Shown: positions 17,868 through 25,776 of the stretch, one piece after another
Layout: each line of letters opens with the position of its first letter
Position numbering within the stretch: the stretch's first letter is position 1
Assembly (NCBI GenBank): GCA_964466115.1
Contig: CAYXMH010000021.1
Span: 1 to 54,636, forward strand
Reading direction: 5' to 3'
Source: Pseudolysobacter sp964466115
GTDB taxonomy: Bacteria; Pseudomonadota; Gammaproteobacteria; Xanthomonadales; Rhodanobacteraceae
Length of the DNA stretch: 54,636 nt
The notes under the pieces: generated by a model
The model's input: only the letters and a program-made list of their open reading frames with translations
Told to the model about the DNA's origin: nothing
Database searches by the model: none
Position numbers and translations under genes: made by a program

Positions 17868-17879
17868 GAGTAACAAATC

Positions 17880-19121
17880 TCACACAGAGCGGCGGAATGC
17901 CACTACCTTACCGCCAGTACGTAGTCCATCCAAATAGTCAGCCCACCCCTGCATCATCTTGCGTCGCTCGACCAAATGTTCTGCTTTGTTGTATACCCCA
18001 CGTACGCCGGGTTGTTTGTGCGATAACTGGCGCTCGATCACATCGCTATTCCAGCCGAGTTCGTTAAGCCGTGTGCTAGCCATGTGACGGAAGCCATGCC
18101 CCGTCATAGTCTCCTTGTCGTATCCAAGCCGCCGAAGTGCGGCGTTTATGGTGTTATCGCTCATTGGTCGATGGACATCGCGCGCGCCAGGAAAAAGGTA
18201 ACGGCCATTTCCAGTCAGAGCATGCAAGTCGCGCAAGATAGCAACGGCCTGAGTGGACAGCGGTACGATATGCGCTGGCGTATTCGGATTGTCCTTCTGT
18301 GCTTTTTTCAACTTGCGCCGCGCTGGTGGAATAACCCATTGCGCCGCGTCAAGATCAAATTCGGACCATTCGGCGGCACGTATCTCTCCCGGTCGAACAA
18401 ACCACAAGGGAGCCAATTTCAAAGCACAGGCGGTTGGGAAAGTGCCACCAAAAGCATCTATTACTCGTAGCAGTTCACCCACTTTCCCGGGTTCCGTGAT
18501 AGCAGCGTAATTTTGTTTCGGCCGTGCGGGCAATGTGTCACGCAAATCAGCAGCGGGGTCGCGGATTGCGCGCTCAGTCGCTACGGCATACCGGAATATG
18601 CGGCTTATCTCGTGACGCAGACGATGCGCCTGTTCCAAGTGTCCTCGCTTCACGATACGCGACAATAGGGGTCTAAGTTCGGCAACGCCAATATCGGCAA
18701 TAGGCAGTTTTCCTATCCATGGGAGAACATGATTTTTCAACCGATCGCGTTCTTTGTTGTGCTGAAGTGCGGTCCATTCATGCGCTTTCACTTCCAGCCA
18801 CTCGCTTGCAACCGCCTCAAAGCTATTGTCAGCTGCTACTTTACGGCGCATCTTTTCGGTCTGCCGCTCTGCGGAAGGATCACGCCCTTCACGGATTGCC
18901 ACCCGTTGCTTATCTCGCTGTCCTTCTGCCTCTTTCAAACTCACCTCTGGATACACGCCGAGCGCGAGCCGTTTTTCCCTACCCGCAACGCGGTATTTGA
19001 GTCGCCAATATTTCGCACCGGAAGGCATGACTTCCAAGTACAAACCAGCGCCAGCGAATAACTTGTAAGGCTTCGCGCGCGACTTGGCTTTCCTAATTGC
19101 GATATCGGTGAGCTTTTTCAT
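17880..19121 (-). CDS. int: P4-type tyrosine integrase (DUF4102)
   Basis: A site-specific recombinase of about 413 residues that should integrate and excise the island at the tRNA-Met gene. The N-terminal DUF4102 arm-binding domain is recognisable (MKKLTDIAIRKAKSRAKPYK ... KYRVAGREKRLALGVYP). It is followed by a SAM-like core-binding domain and the catalytic domain with WFVRPGEIRAAEW (catalytic Arg), TGHGFRHMASTRLNE (His-x-x-Arg pattern), LSHK (His) and VYNKAEH (nucleophile Tyr). I chose the ATG at 19121 because family members begin MKLTDxAI; a GTG at 19133 would add four residues. It lies about 180 bp from the tRNA 3' end, pointing into the island, as is usual for tRNA-targeting integrases. 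Its start region overlaps an inverted TGCCCCCA repeat (19125-19132). Confidence 0.95.
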   Translation of the reverse strand: MKKLTDIAIRKAKSRAKPYKLFAGAGLYLEVMPSGAKYWRLKYRVAGREKRLALGVYPEVSLKEAEGQRDKQRVAIREGRDPSAERQTEKMRRKVAADNSFEAVASEWLEVKAHEWTALQHNKERDRLKNHVLPWIGKLPIADIGVAELRPLLSRIVKRGHLEQAHRLRHEISRIFRYAVATERAIRDPAADLRDTLPARPKQNYAAITEPGKVGELLRVIDAFGGTFPTACALKLAPLWFVRPGEIRAAEWSEFDLDAAQWVIPPARRKLKKAQKDNPNTPAHIVPLSTQAVAILRDLHALTGNGRYLFPGARDVHRPMSDNTINAALRRLGYDKETMTGHGFRHMASTRLNELGWNSDVIERQLSHKQPGVRGVYNKAEHLVERRKMMQGWADYLDGLRTGGKVVAFRRSV

Positions 19122-19160
19122 GCCTGGGGGCACATGACGAAATTTTTTTACCTATCTATC

Positions 19161-19189
19161 GAATATGCCCCCAATTTTGCCCCCACATG
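19161..19189. repeat. Right integrase arm-type repeat (two TGCCCCCA)
   Basis: TGCCCCCA at 19166-19173 and 19178-19185, 12 bp apart, matching the left-end block 481-509. A third, inverted copy (TGGGGGCA) at 19125-19132 overlaps the integrase start, so integrase binding could also regulate its own gene. The arm-site role is inferred from position. Confidence 0.6.
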
Positions 19190-19230
19190 TCGCTGGATGC
19201 AATGGGAACGGATGGGGCGCAATGGGATTA

Positions 19231-19314
19231 GAAATCGCGTTATTATGCGGATTTCTTAAGGTTTCTGGGATCTGGTTGGATGCGTTGAGATGGGATATTG
19301 GTGGCTATGGGTGG
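19231..19314. repeat. Right attachment site: repeat ending in tRNA 3' end
   Basis: The 16-bp core 19299-19314 overlaps the 3' end of tRNA-Met (CCA plus acceptor stem and part of the T-arm) and is identical to 409-424. The preceding 68 bp match 341-408 at about 70 percent without gaps. This is the tRNA-proximal junction of the island. Confidence 0.85.
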
Positions 19315-19375
19315 ACTCGAACCACCGACCTCAGCATTATGAGTGCCGCGCTCTAACCAGCTGAGCTACATAGCC
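19299..19375 (-). tRNA. tRNA-Met (CAT), elongator type
   Basis: A 77-nt tRNA gene including an encoded CCA. Acceptor stem GGCTATG pairs with CATAGCC; D-arm GCTC/GAGC with an AGCTGGTTA loop; anticodon stem CGGCA/TGCTG around CTCATAA (anticodon CAT); T-arm GGTGG/CCACC around TTCGAGT. The first acceptor pair (G:C) and regular D-loop fit an elongator tRNA-Met. A lysidine-modified tRNA-Ile also carries CAT and cannot be fully excluded. The 3' end is the integration site of the island, and the gene remains intact after insertion. Confidence 0.93.
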
Positions 19376-19528
19376 ACAGGGGCAAATCCACCCTTATGGG
19401 GGAGGCGATTGTTAGGGCTTGATATGGCGCTGTCAAGTTAAGTTATTAACATTATTGCGACGCAATGGCTTGCCGAGCTTACCGGCGCTGTGGAAAAATC
19501 CAGGTCAGACGGTTTTTGGAACTCAGTT

Positions 19529-20032
19529 GTGATCGATCCCGATGGCTATAGGCCCAATGTGGGCATCATTTTGCTGAGCGATGCCGGCCAGGTGTTCTGG
19601 GCGCGGCGCGTTGGCCGGGACGGTTGGCAATTCCCGCAAGGCGGCATGAACACCGATGAAACGCCGATCGAGGCGATGTACCGCGAATTGCGCGAAGAAA
19701 CCGGTTTAAAGCCCGAGCACGTGGAAGTGCTGGGTGCCACTCCCGGCTGGCTGCGTTACCGCCTTCCGCGCCGTTATTTACGGCAAAATGAACGGCCGTT
19801 GTGCATCGGCCAAAAGCAGGTTTGGTTTTTGTTGCGCTTGATCGGTAACGAATCGGCGGTGCGGCTGGACGAAACCGATAAACCGGAATTTGACCTATGG
19901 CGTTGGGTCGATTTTTGGTACCCGGCCAAGCACGTGGTTGCCTTTAAACGCACGGTCTATGAACGCGCGTTACGGCAATTGGCGCCATTGGCGCAAGCGT
20001 TAAGCAAGCTGCCTTTACTGCAAATTTTGTAG
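19529..20032 (+). CDS. rppH: RNA 5'-pyrophosphohydrolase RppH
   Basis: A Nudix hydrolase of about 167 residues that removes pyrophosphate from mRNA 5' ends and so starts RNase E-dependent decay. The start VIDPDGYRPNVGIILLS is the standard RppH N-terminus. The Nudix box is complete: GGMNTDETPIEAMYRELREETGL, which fits GX5EX7REUXEEXGU. Downstream, QKQVWFLLRL and the FDLWRWVDFWYP helix match the family. I place the start at GTG 19529, preceded by GGA at 8 bp; the frame stays open to an ATG at 19490, which would add 13 atypical residues. It is the first core gene right of the tRNA. Confidence 0.95.
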   Translation: MIDPDGYRPNVGIILLSDAGQVFWARRVGRDGWQFPQGGMNTDETPIEAMYRELREETGLKPEHVEVLGATPGWLRYRLPRRYLRQNERPLCIGQKQVWFLLRLIGNESAVRLDETDKPEFDLWRWVDFWYPAKHVVAFKRTVYERALRQLAPLAQALSKLPLLQIL

Positions 20033-20059
20033 CAAGACCGTTACAGCGGCGATCTTGCT
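20031..20059. terminator. Hairpin after rppH
   Basis: AGCAAGA (20031-20037) and TCTTGCT (20053-20059) form the outer stem with an inner CCG/CGG pair, beginning at the rppH stop. There is only a short T-run afterwards, so it is a weak candidate terminator between two convergent genes. Confidence 0.4.
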
Positions 20060-20081
20060 GGTTTCGGGATACGCGCCTTAC

Positions 20082-20348
20082 TCAACTCTTAATATCGGGG
20101 ATCGCGATCACTTTACCCGCGCGAATTAACAACGTAACGGTTTTATCGCCGGCTTTGTAATACCAGCGCTCAGCCGCCCCGCCCTTATAAGTTTCAAGCA
20201 CGTCTTTATTTTCAGGCGCACCGGCCACTTTCAAGACTTGTTCAGCGCTGTCACCAACATTGATAACGCCAGCACCGAGGTTCACCGCACTGGCCGAAAA
20301 AGCCGCTTGTGCGACAAGCAACAACGTAAAGAGGAAAATGGATTTCAT
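20082..20348 (-). CDS. Small periplasmic DUF2845-like protein
   Basis: An 88-residue protein with a signal peptide (MKSIFLFTLLLVAQAAFSASA, cleavage near residue 21). The mature part reads INVGDSAEQVLKVAGAPENK ... ERWYYKAGDKTVTLLIRAGKVIAI, the pattern of DUF2845 and related SmpA/OmlA-fold proteins: a short alpha-beta domain with the G[DS]xxxxVxxxxGxP start. No specific function is known. AGGAGA sits 7 bp before the ATG. It follows the RND exporter gene by 27 bp on the same strand, so it may be the last gene of the lipid-handling cluster. Confidence 0.75.
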   Translation of the reverse strand: MKSIFLFTLLLVAQAAFSASAVNLGAGVINVGDSAEQVLKVAGAPENKDVLETYKGGAAERWYYKAGDKTVTLLIRAGKVIAIPDIKS

Positions 20349-20375
20349 AGTGCCGTCTCCTGGTCTACCGATGGA

Positions 20376-22865
20376 TTAATAACCGCTTTTCCGCGGCCGC
20401 AACAACCAACTGCACAACGCGGGCAGGAATACGATCGCTGCGATCATGTTCACCAAGAACATGAAAGTCAACATAATCCCCATATCGGCTTGGAATTTAA
20501 GATCGGAAAATATCCAAGTGCCGACACCCACGGCCAGCGTCAATGCCGTGTACAAAATCGCGATGCCGGTGGTCTTCAAAGCCACGAAATACGCTTCGCA
20601 CAACGACTTGCCGAGCTTTAACGACTCCGCCATGCGCGCAAACAGGTAAATGGCATAGTCCACGCCAATTCCGACACCGAGCGCAACCACGGTCAACGTA
20701 TTCACTTTAAGGCCAATGCCTAACTTGACCATCAACGCATGGCCAAGTTCAGTGACCAACACCAAGGGCAACACCACGCACAAGGCCGCTAACGGATTGC
20801 GGAAACTTAAGAAGCACATAACAAACACGGCGGCATACAGCAGATAAAGCATCAGTTTGTCGACGTTGCGCACCTCATCGTTCATCGCCGCCAAAACGCC
20901 GACATTGCCGGTGGCAAGACGCAAGTTCAGCCGATCGCTGCTATACGCAAGGCCCTGATCCTTGGCCAACTGCGCTTCCTTGGACAACTGTACCCGCAGA
21001 TTCAGATTACCACCGGCGAAGACTTGGTTTTGTTCGCGAAACTCCTTAACCGCCGCAATCACACGGTCGATCGTAGTGGCGCGATGATCGCTTAAAAACA
21101 ACATGATCGGAATCGCGCTGCAATCGGCGTTCAGTAAACCGGAATCGGTCTCGAAACCCTGGGTTGCCAGGCGCAACGTATCCGAATCGCGCGGCAAGGC
21201 GCGCCAGCGGATATTGCCCTCGTTCCAACCGGCGTTAACGATCTTAGCCGCTATGGGCAAACTGATAACCTGCGCCACCCCTTCCACATTGCGCATATGC
21301 CAGGCAAAGCGGTCGATGGTTTCCATCACGGGATAGCTGCCGGTGCACGCCGATGGCGCCGTTTCGGCGATGACGTTGAGAATGTCGACCCCGAGTGCGA
21401 ATTTATCGCTGATCACTTCGGCATCGCGGTTATAGCGCGCTTCGGGGCGAAGTTCGGCCACACCTTTCTGCGCATCGCCGATCAGGATTTTTTGGCCGTA
21501 TTGGGCCATGAAAAACCAGGTAATGGTTCCCAACAAAATAATAACGGCCGCCGGCACCGGTCGGCTGAACCTGGTGAGGACCTGCCAAATCTTGTCGAAT
21601 TGGGTCAATTGCCGCAAACGGTATTCGCGTTTGCGTTGAAGATTGTGCAGCGGGCAAAACGACAGCAGCACCGGCAATAAAATCAAATCCGTAATGATGG
21701 TGATCGCCACGCCAATGGTGGCGGTGATCGCCAATTCAAAAATAATCCGGATGGGAATAATTAGGATCGTCGCAAACCCGATGCAACCCGCAATCAACGC
21801 CACCGCGCCCGGCACCAGCAACGCATGAAACGCGCGGCGCGCAGCCGTGTTGGCGTCCACACCCTGACGTTGCCGCAACTCTTCAACCGTTCCTTCTTCC
21901 AAACCGCCGAAGAACAGTTCGCCGCGAAAGCGGTTGATCATCTGCTCGCCGTGGCTGACCGCAATGGCGAAAATCAAAAACGGCGTCAGCATATTCATCG
22001 GATCAATACCAAACCCGAGTAGATGCAGAACACCGAGCATCCACAGCACCGCGGTTAAGGCACAGAACACCGTTAACGAGGCGAGCTTGATCGAGGAGGA
22101 ATACAGGAACAACAACAACCACGTGAAGGCGATCGTGATAAAGAAAAAATAAATGACCGAGCGCGCCCCGTCGGCGATATCGCCGACCATCTTGGTAAAG
22201 CCGATGATGTGCACGCCGATGCGATCGTTCTCGTATTTCTGGCGAATCGCCTCAAGCTGCCCGGCGATCTTCTGGTAATCGAGTTTAATGCCCAACTGCG
22301 GGTTTTCCGGCACCAGATCCACCCAAACCATCGCGCCGGAAAAATCCTTCGCCACCAATCGGCCGACGATATTGGCTTTTTCGATATTCGCGCGGATCAC
22401 GGCAAATTGTTGCTGACTGGGATTGAACCCGTCTTCATTCGGGGTGAAGTCCTGTGGGATCACATTGCCGCCGGCAAACCCGTCTTCGACCACCTCCACA
22501 AAGCGAACATTCGGCGTAAAAATCGAACGCAAACGCGCCTCATCAATGTTATCGATGGTTTTCGCCGCCTTGGTAACGCTTTCCATCGCCCGCATAAACG
22601 GCAAATTGAACATATCGCCGCTTTTGTCCTGCACCGCAATCAGGATGCGGTTGGCACCGCCGAAATCGCCCTCGTAATCGAGAAAGGTGTGCATGTATTC
22701 GTGGTTCAGCGGGATTTGCTTCTTAAACCCGGCATCGACCTTAAGCTGCAACGCAAAGAAAGCCATCGCAACCGTGATCAGCGCAAACACGATTAAGACG
22801 ATGGCGCGACGGCCAAAGACCCATTGCTCAATCATGCGATGAAGTGGATTCGCCGTTTGCGCCAT
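20376..22865 (-). CDS. RND/MMPL-family exporter (HpnN-like)
   Basis: An 829-residue inner-membrane transporter of the RND superfamily, in the MMPL/COG1033 branch used for hydrophobic and lipidic substrates. One transmembrane helix is at the N-terminus (RRAIVLIVFALITVAMAFFAL), followed by a large periplasmic domain, a block of five helices including SHGEQMINRF in the conserved loop, then the same arrangement repeated. The second block carries VVALGVGIGVDYAIYLFARM, the family GxGxDY proton-relay type motif. Its start follows the YCF48-like gene stop by 5 bp, and it is followed by a DUF2845 gene. Neighbouring DUF1302/DUF1329 and lipase genes suggest a lipid or sterol-like substrate. The substrate itself is unknown. 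Confidence 0.88.
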   Translation of the reverse strand: MAQTANPLHRMIEQWVFGRRAIVLIVFALITVAMAFFALQLKVDAGFKKQIPLNHEYMHTFLDYEGDFGGANRILIAVQDKSGDMFNLPFMRAMESVTKAAKTIDNIDEARLRSIFTPNVRFVEVVEDGFAGGNVIPQDFTPNEDGFNPSQQQFAVIRANIEKANIVGRLVAKDFSGAMVWVDLVPENPQLGIKLDYQKIAGQLEAIRQKYENDRIGVHIIGFTKMVGDIADGARSVIYFFFITIAFTWLLLFLYSSSIKLASLTVFCALTAVLWMLGVLHLLGFGIDPMNMLTPFLIFAIAVSHGEQMINRFRGELFFGGLEEGTVEELRQRQGVDANTAARRAFHALLVPGAVALIAGCIGFATILIIPIRIIFELAITATIGVAITIITDLILLPVLLSFCPLHNLQRKREYRLRQLTQFDKIWQVLTRFSRPVPAAVIILLGTITWFFMAQYGQKILIGDAQKGVAELRPEARYNRDAEVISDKFALGVDILNVIAETAPSACTGSYPVMETIDRFAWHMRNVEGVAQVISLPIAAKIVNAGWNEGNIRWRALPRDSDTLRLATQGFETDSGLLNADCSAIPIMLFLSDHRATTIDRVIAAVKEFREQNQVFAGGNLNLRVQLSKEAQLAKDQGLAYSSDRLNLRLATGNVGVLAAMNDEVRNVDKLMLYLLYAAVFVMCFLSFRNPLAALCVVLPLVLVTELGHALMVKLGIGLKVNTLTVVALGVGIGVDYAIYLFARMAESLKLGKSLCEAYFVALKTTGIAILYTALTLAVGVGTWIFSDLKFQADMGIMLTFMFLVNMIAAIVFLPALCSWLLRPRKSGY

Positions 22866-22870
22866 ATCGA

Positions 22871-24016
22871 TTATTCGGCAATGGGTTGCTTCGCAGAAAA
22901 CCGGCTAACACCGTTTTCTCCCACCAGAACGAACTCACTATCCTTCACAGGCAACACCGTGGCAATCACGCCAACGGATTGAGCGCTGTAGGCATGCAGC
23001 GCTTCCTTTGCGCGGTTACGCACTAAAACCAAACCATTCGCACCGACAAGCACAAACCCTGCGTCCGCCAGCCGATGTCCGCCCATGAGGCTAAGCTCGG
23101 TGTGGGTTTCAACCTTCTCCCAGTGATCACCAAGATCGAACGATTCATATACGTTGCCACGCAACCCAAATACCACCACGTGCCGATCCTCAAAACCGAG
23201 CACGCCGAACATCGAGCCTTCGTACGGCAATTGCAAACGCTCCCAGCTCTCGCCTTTATCGTGCGAACGAAACGCCGTGCCGCGCTCAGCCGCGATAAAA
23301 AGCGACCCGTCGCCGGTTTGGGCAATGCCGTTCAGATGTGGGTCGGATTCTTGCGAGAGCTTCAGATCTTGCTTACTGAAGGTCCAATTCTTTTGATCTG
23401 CTTCGTCTTTTTTTTCAGGGTCGGTTTTGGCATCCATCACGGTGATTGTTTGCTCGTTCCAGGTTTTTCCACCGTCGTGGGTACGCAGAAACCAGCTATA
23501 CGCACCAATTGCAAAACCGTTATCGGCATCTAGAAATAGAACGTCGAGCAAGGGACGATCTTGCGCTAGATCCGTTTCACTTGCGCCGGCATTGGATGAC
23601 GATTGACTGTGCTGCAACTGCCAATGCTCCCCGGCATCGGCGCTATGGATAATCACGCCATCGTGCCCCACCGCCCAGACGCTGTTGACGATGGCGGTAA
23701 CCGCGGTGAAGCTTGCACGGGTCGGCACCGCGGCGATTTGCTTCCAATCTTCGCCGTTGTTGGAGACCAGTACATGGCCACGTTCACCGACAGCAATGAT
23801 TCGATCATCGATTTTAGTCGCGCTTAGTAACAACGAGCGTGAGGCGAGAGGTTGGATCTCAGTGGGTAAGTTAGTTGGATTTCGCCAGACACTGGAGTTG
23901 GCGGGTACGGGCATCGAATCCACTGCGGCATCGCAACTCGATGCCATAACCATACATGCCAAGCACAACAGGATGCGGCAAGCTGTCGCTTGAAAACACT
24001 CTTGTTGCAACGTCAT
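22871..24016 (-). CDS. YCF48-type beta-propeller protein
   Basis: A 381-residue exported propeller. The N-terminus has a hydrophobic segment ending MASSCDAAV, which may be a lipobox (Cys28) or an ordinary signal peptide. The body has repeated Asp-box/BNR motifs: SADAGEHWQL, THDGGKTWNEQ, SHDKGESWERL and SFDLGDHWEKV, spaced 50-70 residues apart, as in YCF48 and PSII stability-factor-like proteins. Such proteins are scaffolds rather than enzymes. In many proteobacteria this type sits directly before an RND/MMPL exporter, as here with a 5-bp gap, and is assumed to act with it in the periplasm. The start at 24016 is the first ATG with a reasonable signal sequence. Confidence 0.82.
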   Translation of the reverse strand: MTLQQECFQATACRILLCLACMVMASSCDAAVDSMPVPANSSVWRNPTNLPTEIQPLASRSLLLSATKIDDRIIAVGERGHVLVSNNGEDWKQIAAVPTRASFTAVTAIVNSVWAVGHDGVIIHSADAGEHWQLQHSQSSSNAGASETDLAQDRPLLDVLFLDADNGFAIGAYSWFLRTHDGGKTWNEQTITVMDAKTDPEKKDEADQKNWTFSKQDLKLSQESDPHLNGIAQTGDGSLFIAAERGTAFRSHDKGESWERLQLPYEGSMFGVLGFEDRHVVVFGLRGNVYESFDLGDHWEKVETHTELSLMGGHRLADAGFVLVGANGLVLVRNRAKEALHAYSAQSVGVIATVLPVKDSEFVLVGENGVSRFSAKQPIAE

Positions 24017-24177
24017 TGAATCTCTCTATCGCTCTGTAGCCGATAGTGCCGGAACGTTTGGTCTTGCATGAGCTGTTCACTTGATTAAAAAACTATTTTC
24101 GCATCATAGCGCTTCGATCACGACAGAGGTGCTGCGGTGAGAACACGAGAAGACTCCTCGTTCACCGCCTCCTTATT

Positions 24178-24314
24178 CCACTCCCCCTTGATGGGGGAGT
24201 CAGCGCGCTTAAGCGCGCTGGTGGGGGTGGCTGCGATATCACCCGTTACAGAACATGTGATCGCTTCGCTCCGAACCCACCCCCATCCCAACCTTCCCCC
24301 ATCAAGGGGGAAGG
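24178..24314. repeat. Compound palindromic intergenic repeat (REP/MITE-like)
   Basis: This fills most of the 357-bp gap between the YCF48-like and DUF1329 genes. Parts: a hairpin CTCCCCCTTGATGGGGGAG (24181-24199); a perfect 20-bp palindrome with GCGCGCTTAAGCGCGC at its core (24201-24220); a GGGGGTGG / CCACCCCC inverted pair; and an inverted copy of the first hairpin (24292-24314). Symmetrical modules like this are typical of mobilised intergenic repeats that occur in many copies per genome. It could terminate or stabilise transcripts inside the cluster. Confidence 0.75.
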
Positions 24315-24373
24315 AGTACGCGAATATAAAAATCGACGAGATGTCGGGTTTAAGAAAGAATTCGCAAACCGAT

Positions 24374-25759
24374 TTATTGCATACCCCGCTGCCGCAACGA
24401 CTGCGGCGAAAAATTATCCGGCGAGGTCTTAAACGAGAAATCGTACTCGGCTTCCTGGTTGTCCAGGCCTTGCACCAGGTAACGGCCCGATTTCAAATCG
24501 TAATGCACCTCGATCGTCGACCAGAACACTGGCACTTCGTAATAATTCACGCTCGGGGCTTCCGAGTAGCGCCACAGCTTGTCTTGGTTGTCGTAATGGT
24601 CGATCTCGAGGATCTGCCAGCTGTCTTCATCCAGATAAAACGTGCGGCGATTGTTGATGTGGCGTTGACCCGGTTTGAGTTTGGCATCGACGATCCAAAC
24701 GCGGTGCAGTTCATAGCGCAACAAGTCCTGGTTCAAATGACCCGGCTTGATTAAGTCGGAATCCTTCACTTTATCGCTGTGCGCTTTATAGGCGTTGTAG
24801 GGCACGTACATTTCTTTTTTGCCGACCAATTTCCAATCGAAGCGGTCCATCGCGCCGTTGTACATGTCGGTCATGTCGTTGGTGCGCAAGCCGTCGGCCG
24901 CAGTGCCAGGGTTATCGTAGGCGACGTTTGGCGCGCGCCGCACACGACGTTGACCGGGATTGTAAACCCAGGCTTGGCGCGGCTCTTTTTGCGAATCCAA
25001 AGTTTCATGCACCAGCAAAACGGAACCGGCCAAGCGCGGCGGCGACACCACTTCCTCGTAGAAATAAACGAGGATATTGTTGATGTCTTTAATCGTGTTG
25101 CCGGGTTTGTAATAAAGCCCAAGAATTTCTTCTTTAAACCGCATCAACGTGTACTCACCCGAAGCGGTGGGCGCGGCTTGGTTGTTCCAGCGGCTGACCG
25201 AGACGCCTTTGTATTTAAGCTTGTGGTTCCAAATCGCTTCATACCCGGCTTTCACCGGATCGGAATCGAGAATCGGAAACGGAATGCCTTCGGCGACATC
25301 GGCAACCCCTTCGCCATCGTTCACCAACTCACCCGTAGTCGCATTCTTGATCGACATCTCATTAGTGCGTTGCGGGAACGAAGCCGAACGGCGCGTCGGG
25401 TACACCAGCATTTTGAAATCTTTGTACTTTTCAAACATGGCGATTTGACCCGGCGACAGCTTGTCGCCGTACTGTTTGTAATTGGCCGGCGTAATTTCAA
25501 ACAGCGGTTTATCGCTGGCGAACGGATCGGGATGATGATCCCCGACCTTGTATCCGGCCGGTGCTTGGGTAATCCCGCCGGTCCATTCCGGAATGCTGCC
25601 GTCTTTGTTGCCGGTGCGCTCGGCGCCCATGGGTGTCAATGGCGTTCCGGTCATGCCGAGTTTTGCCGCTTCCTGTGAGCTGACCTTGGCTAGTGCACCG
25701 GTGGAGCACACGGTTAGAGCCATCAATGCCGCCAGTCCCGTTTTGTTCAAACGTGCCAT
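24374..25759 (-). CDS. DUF1329 periplasmic/outer-membrane lipid-handling protein
   Basis: A protein of about 461 residues with a signal peptide (MARLNKTGLAALMALTVCSTGALA, cleavage after ALA). The mature sequence matches DUF1329: LGMTGTPLTPMGAERTGNKDG near the start, then QRRVRRAPNVAYDNPGTAADGLRT and the C-terminal half RHINNRRTFYLDEDSWQIL. The family has a LolB/LolA-like fold in models and always accompanies DUF1302 proteins; lipid transfer is suspected but not shown. I chose ATG 25759, preceded by AGGGG at 8 bp and directly followed by the signal peptide; the frame extends to TTG 25780 and overlaps the DUF1302 stop. It is co-transcribed with the DUF1302 and lipase genes. Confidence 0.88.
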   Translation of the reverse strand: MARLNKTGLAALMALTVCSTGALAKVSSQEAAKLGMTGTPLTPMGAERTGNKDGSIPEWTGGITQAPAGYKVGDHHPDPFASDKPLFEITPANYKQYGDKLSPGQIAMFEKYKDFKMLVYPTRRSASFPQRTNEMSIKNATTGELVNDGEGVADVAEGIPFPILDSDPVKAGYEAIWNHKLKYKGVSVSRWNNQAAPTASGEYTLMRFKEEILGLYYKPGNTIKDINNILVYFYEEVVSPPRLAGSVLLVHETLDSQKEPRQAWVYNPGQRRVRRAPNVAYDNPGTAADGLRTNDMTDMYNGAMDRFDWKLVGKKEMYVPYNAYKAHSDKVKDSDLIKPGHLNQDLLRYELHRVWIVDAKLKPGQRHINNRRTFYLDEDSWQILEIDHYDNQDKLWRYSEAPSVNYYEVPVFWSTIEVHYDLKSGRYLVQGLDNQEAEYDFSFKTSPDNFSPQSLRQRGMQ

Positions 25760-25776
25760 CGTGATTCCCCTATGCA

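Noticed and set aside
22209..22796. 195-codon plus-strand frame opposite the RND exporter
   Set aside because: Antisense of a well-supported transporter gene; composition is His/Arg-rich, as expected for a shadow frame.
24779..25678. 299-codon plus-strand frame opposite DUF1329
   Set aside because: Antisense shadow; no domain, no ribosome site, and the minus strand matches DUF1329 throughout.
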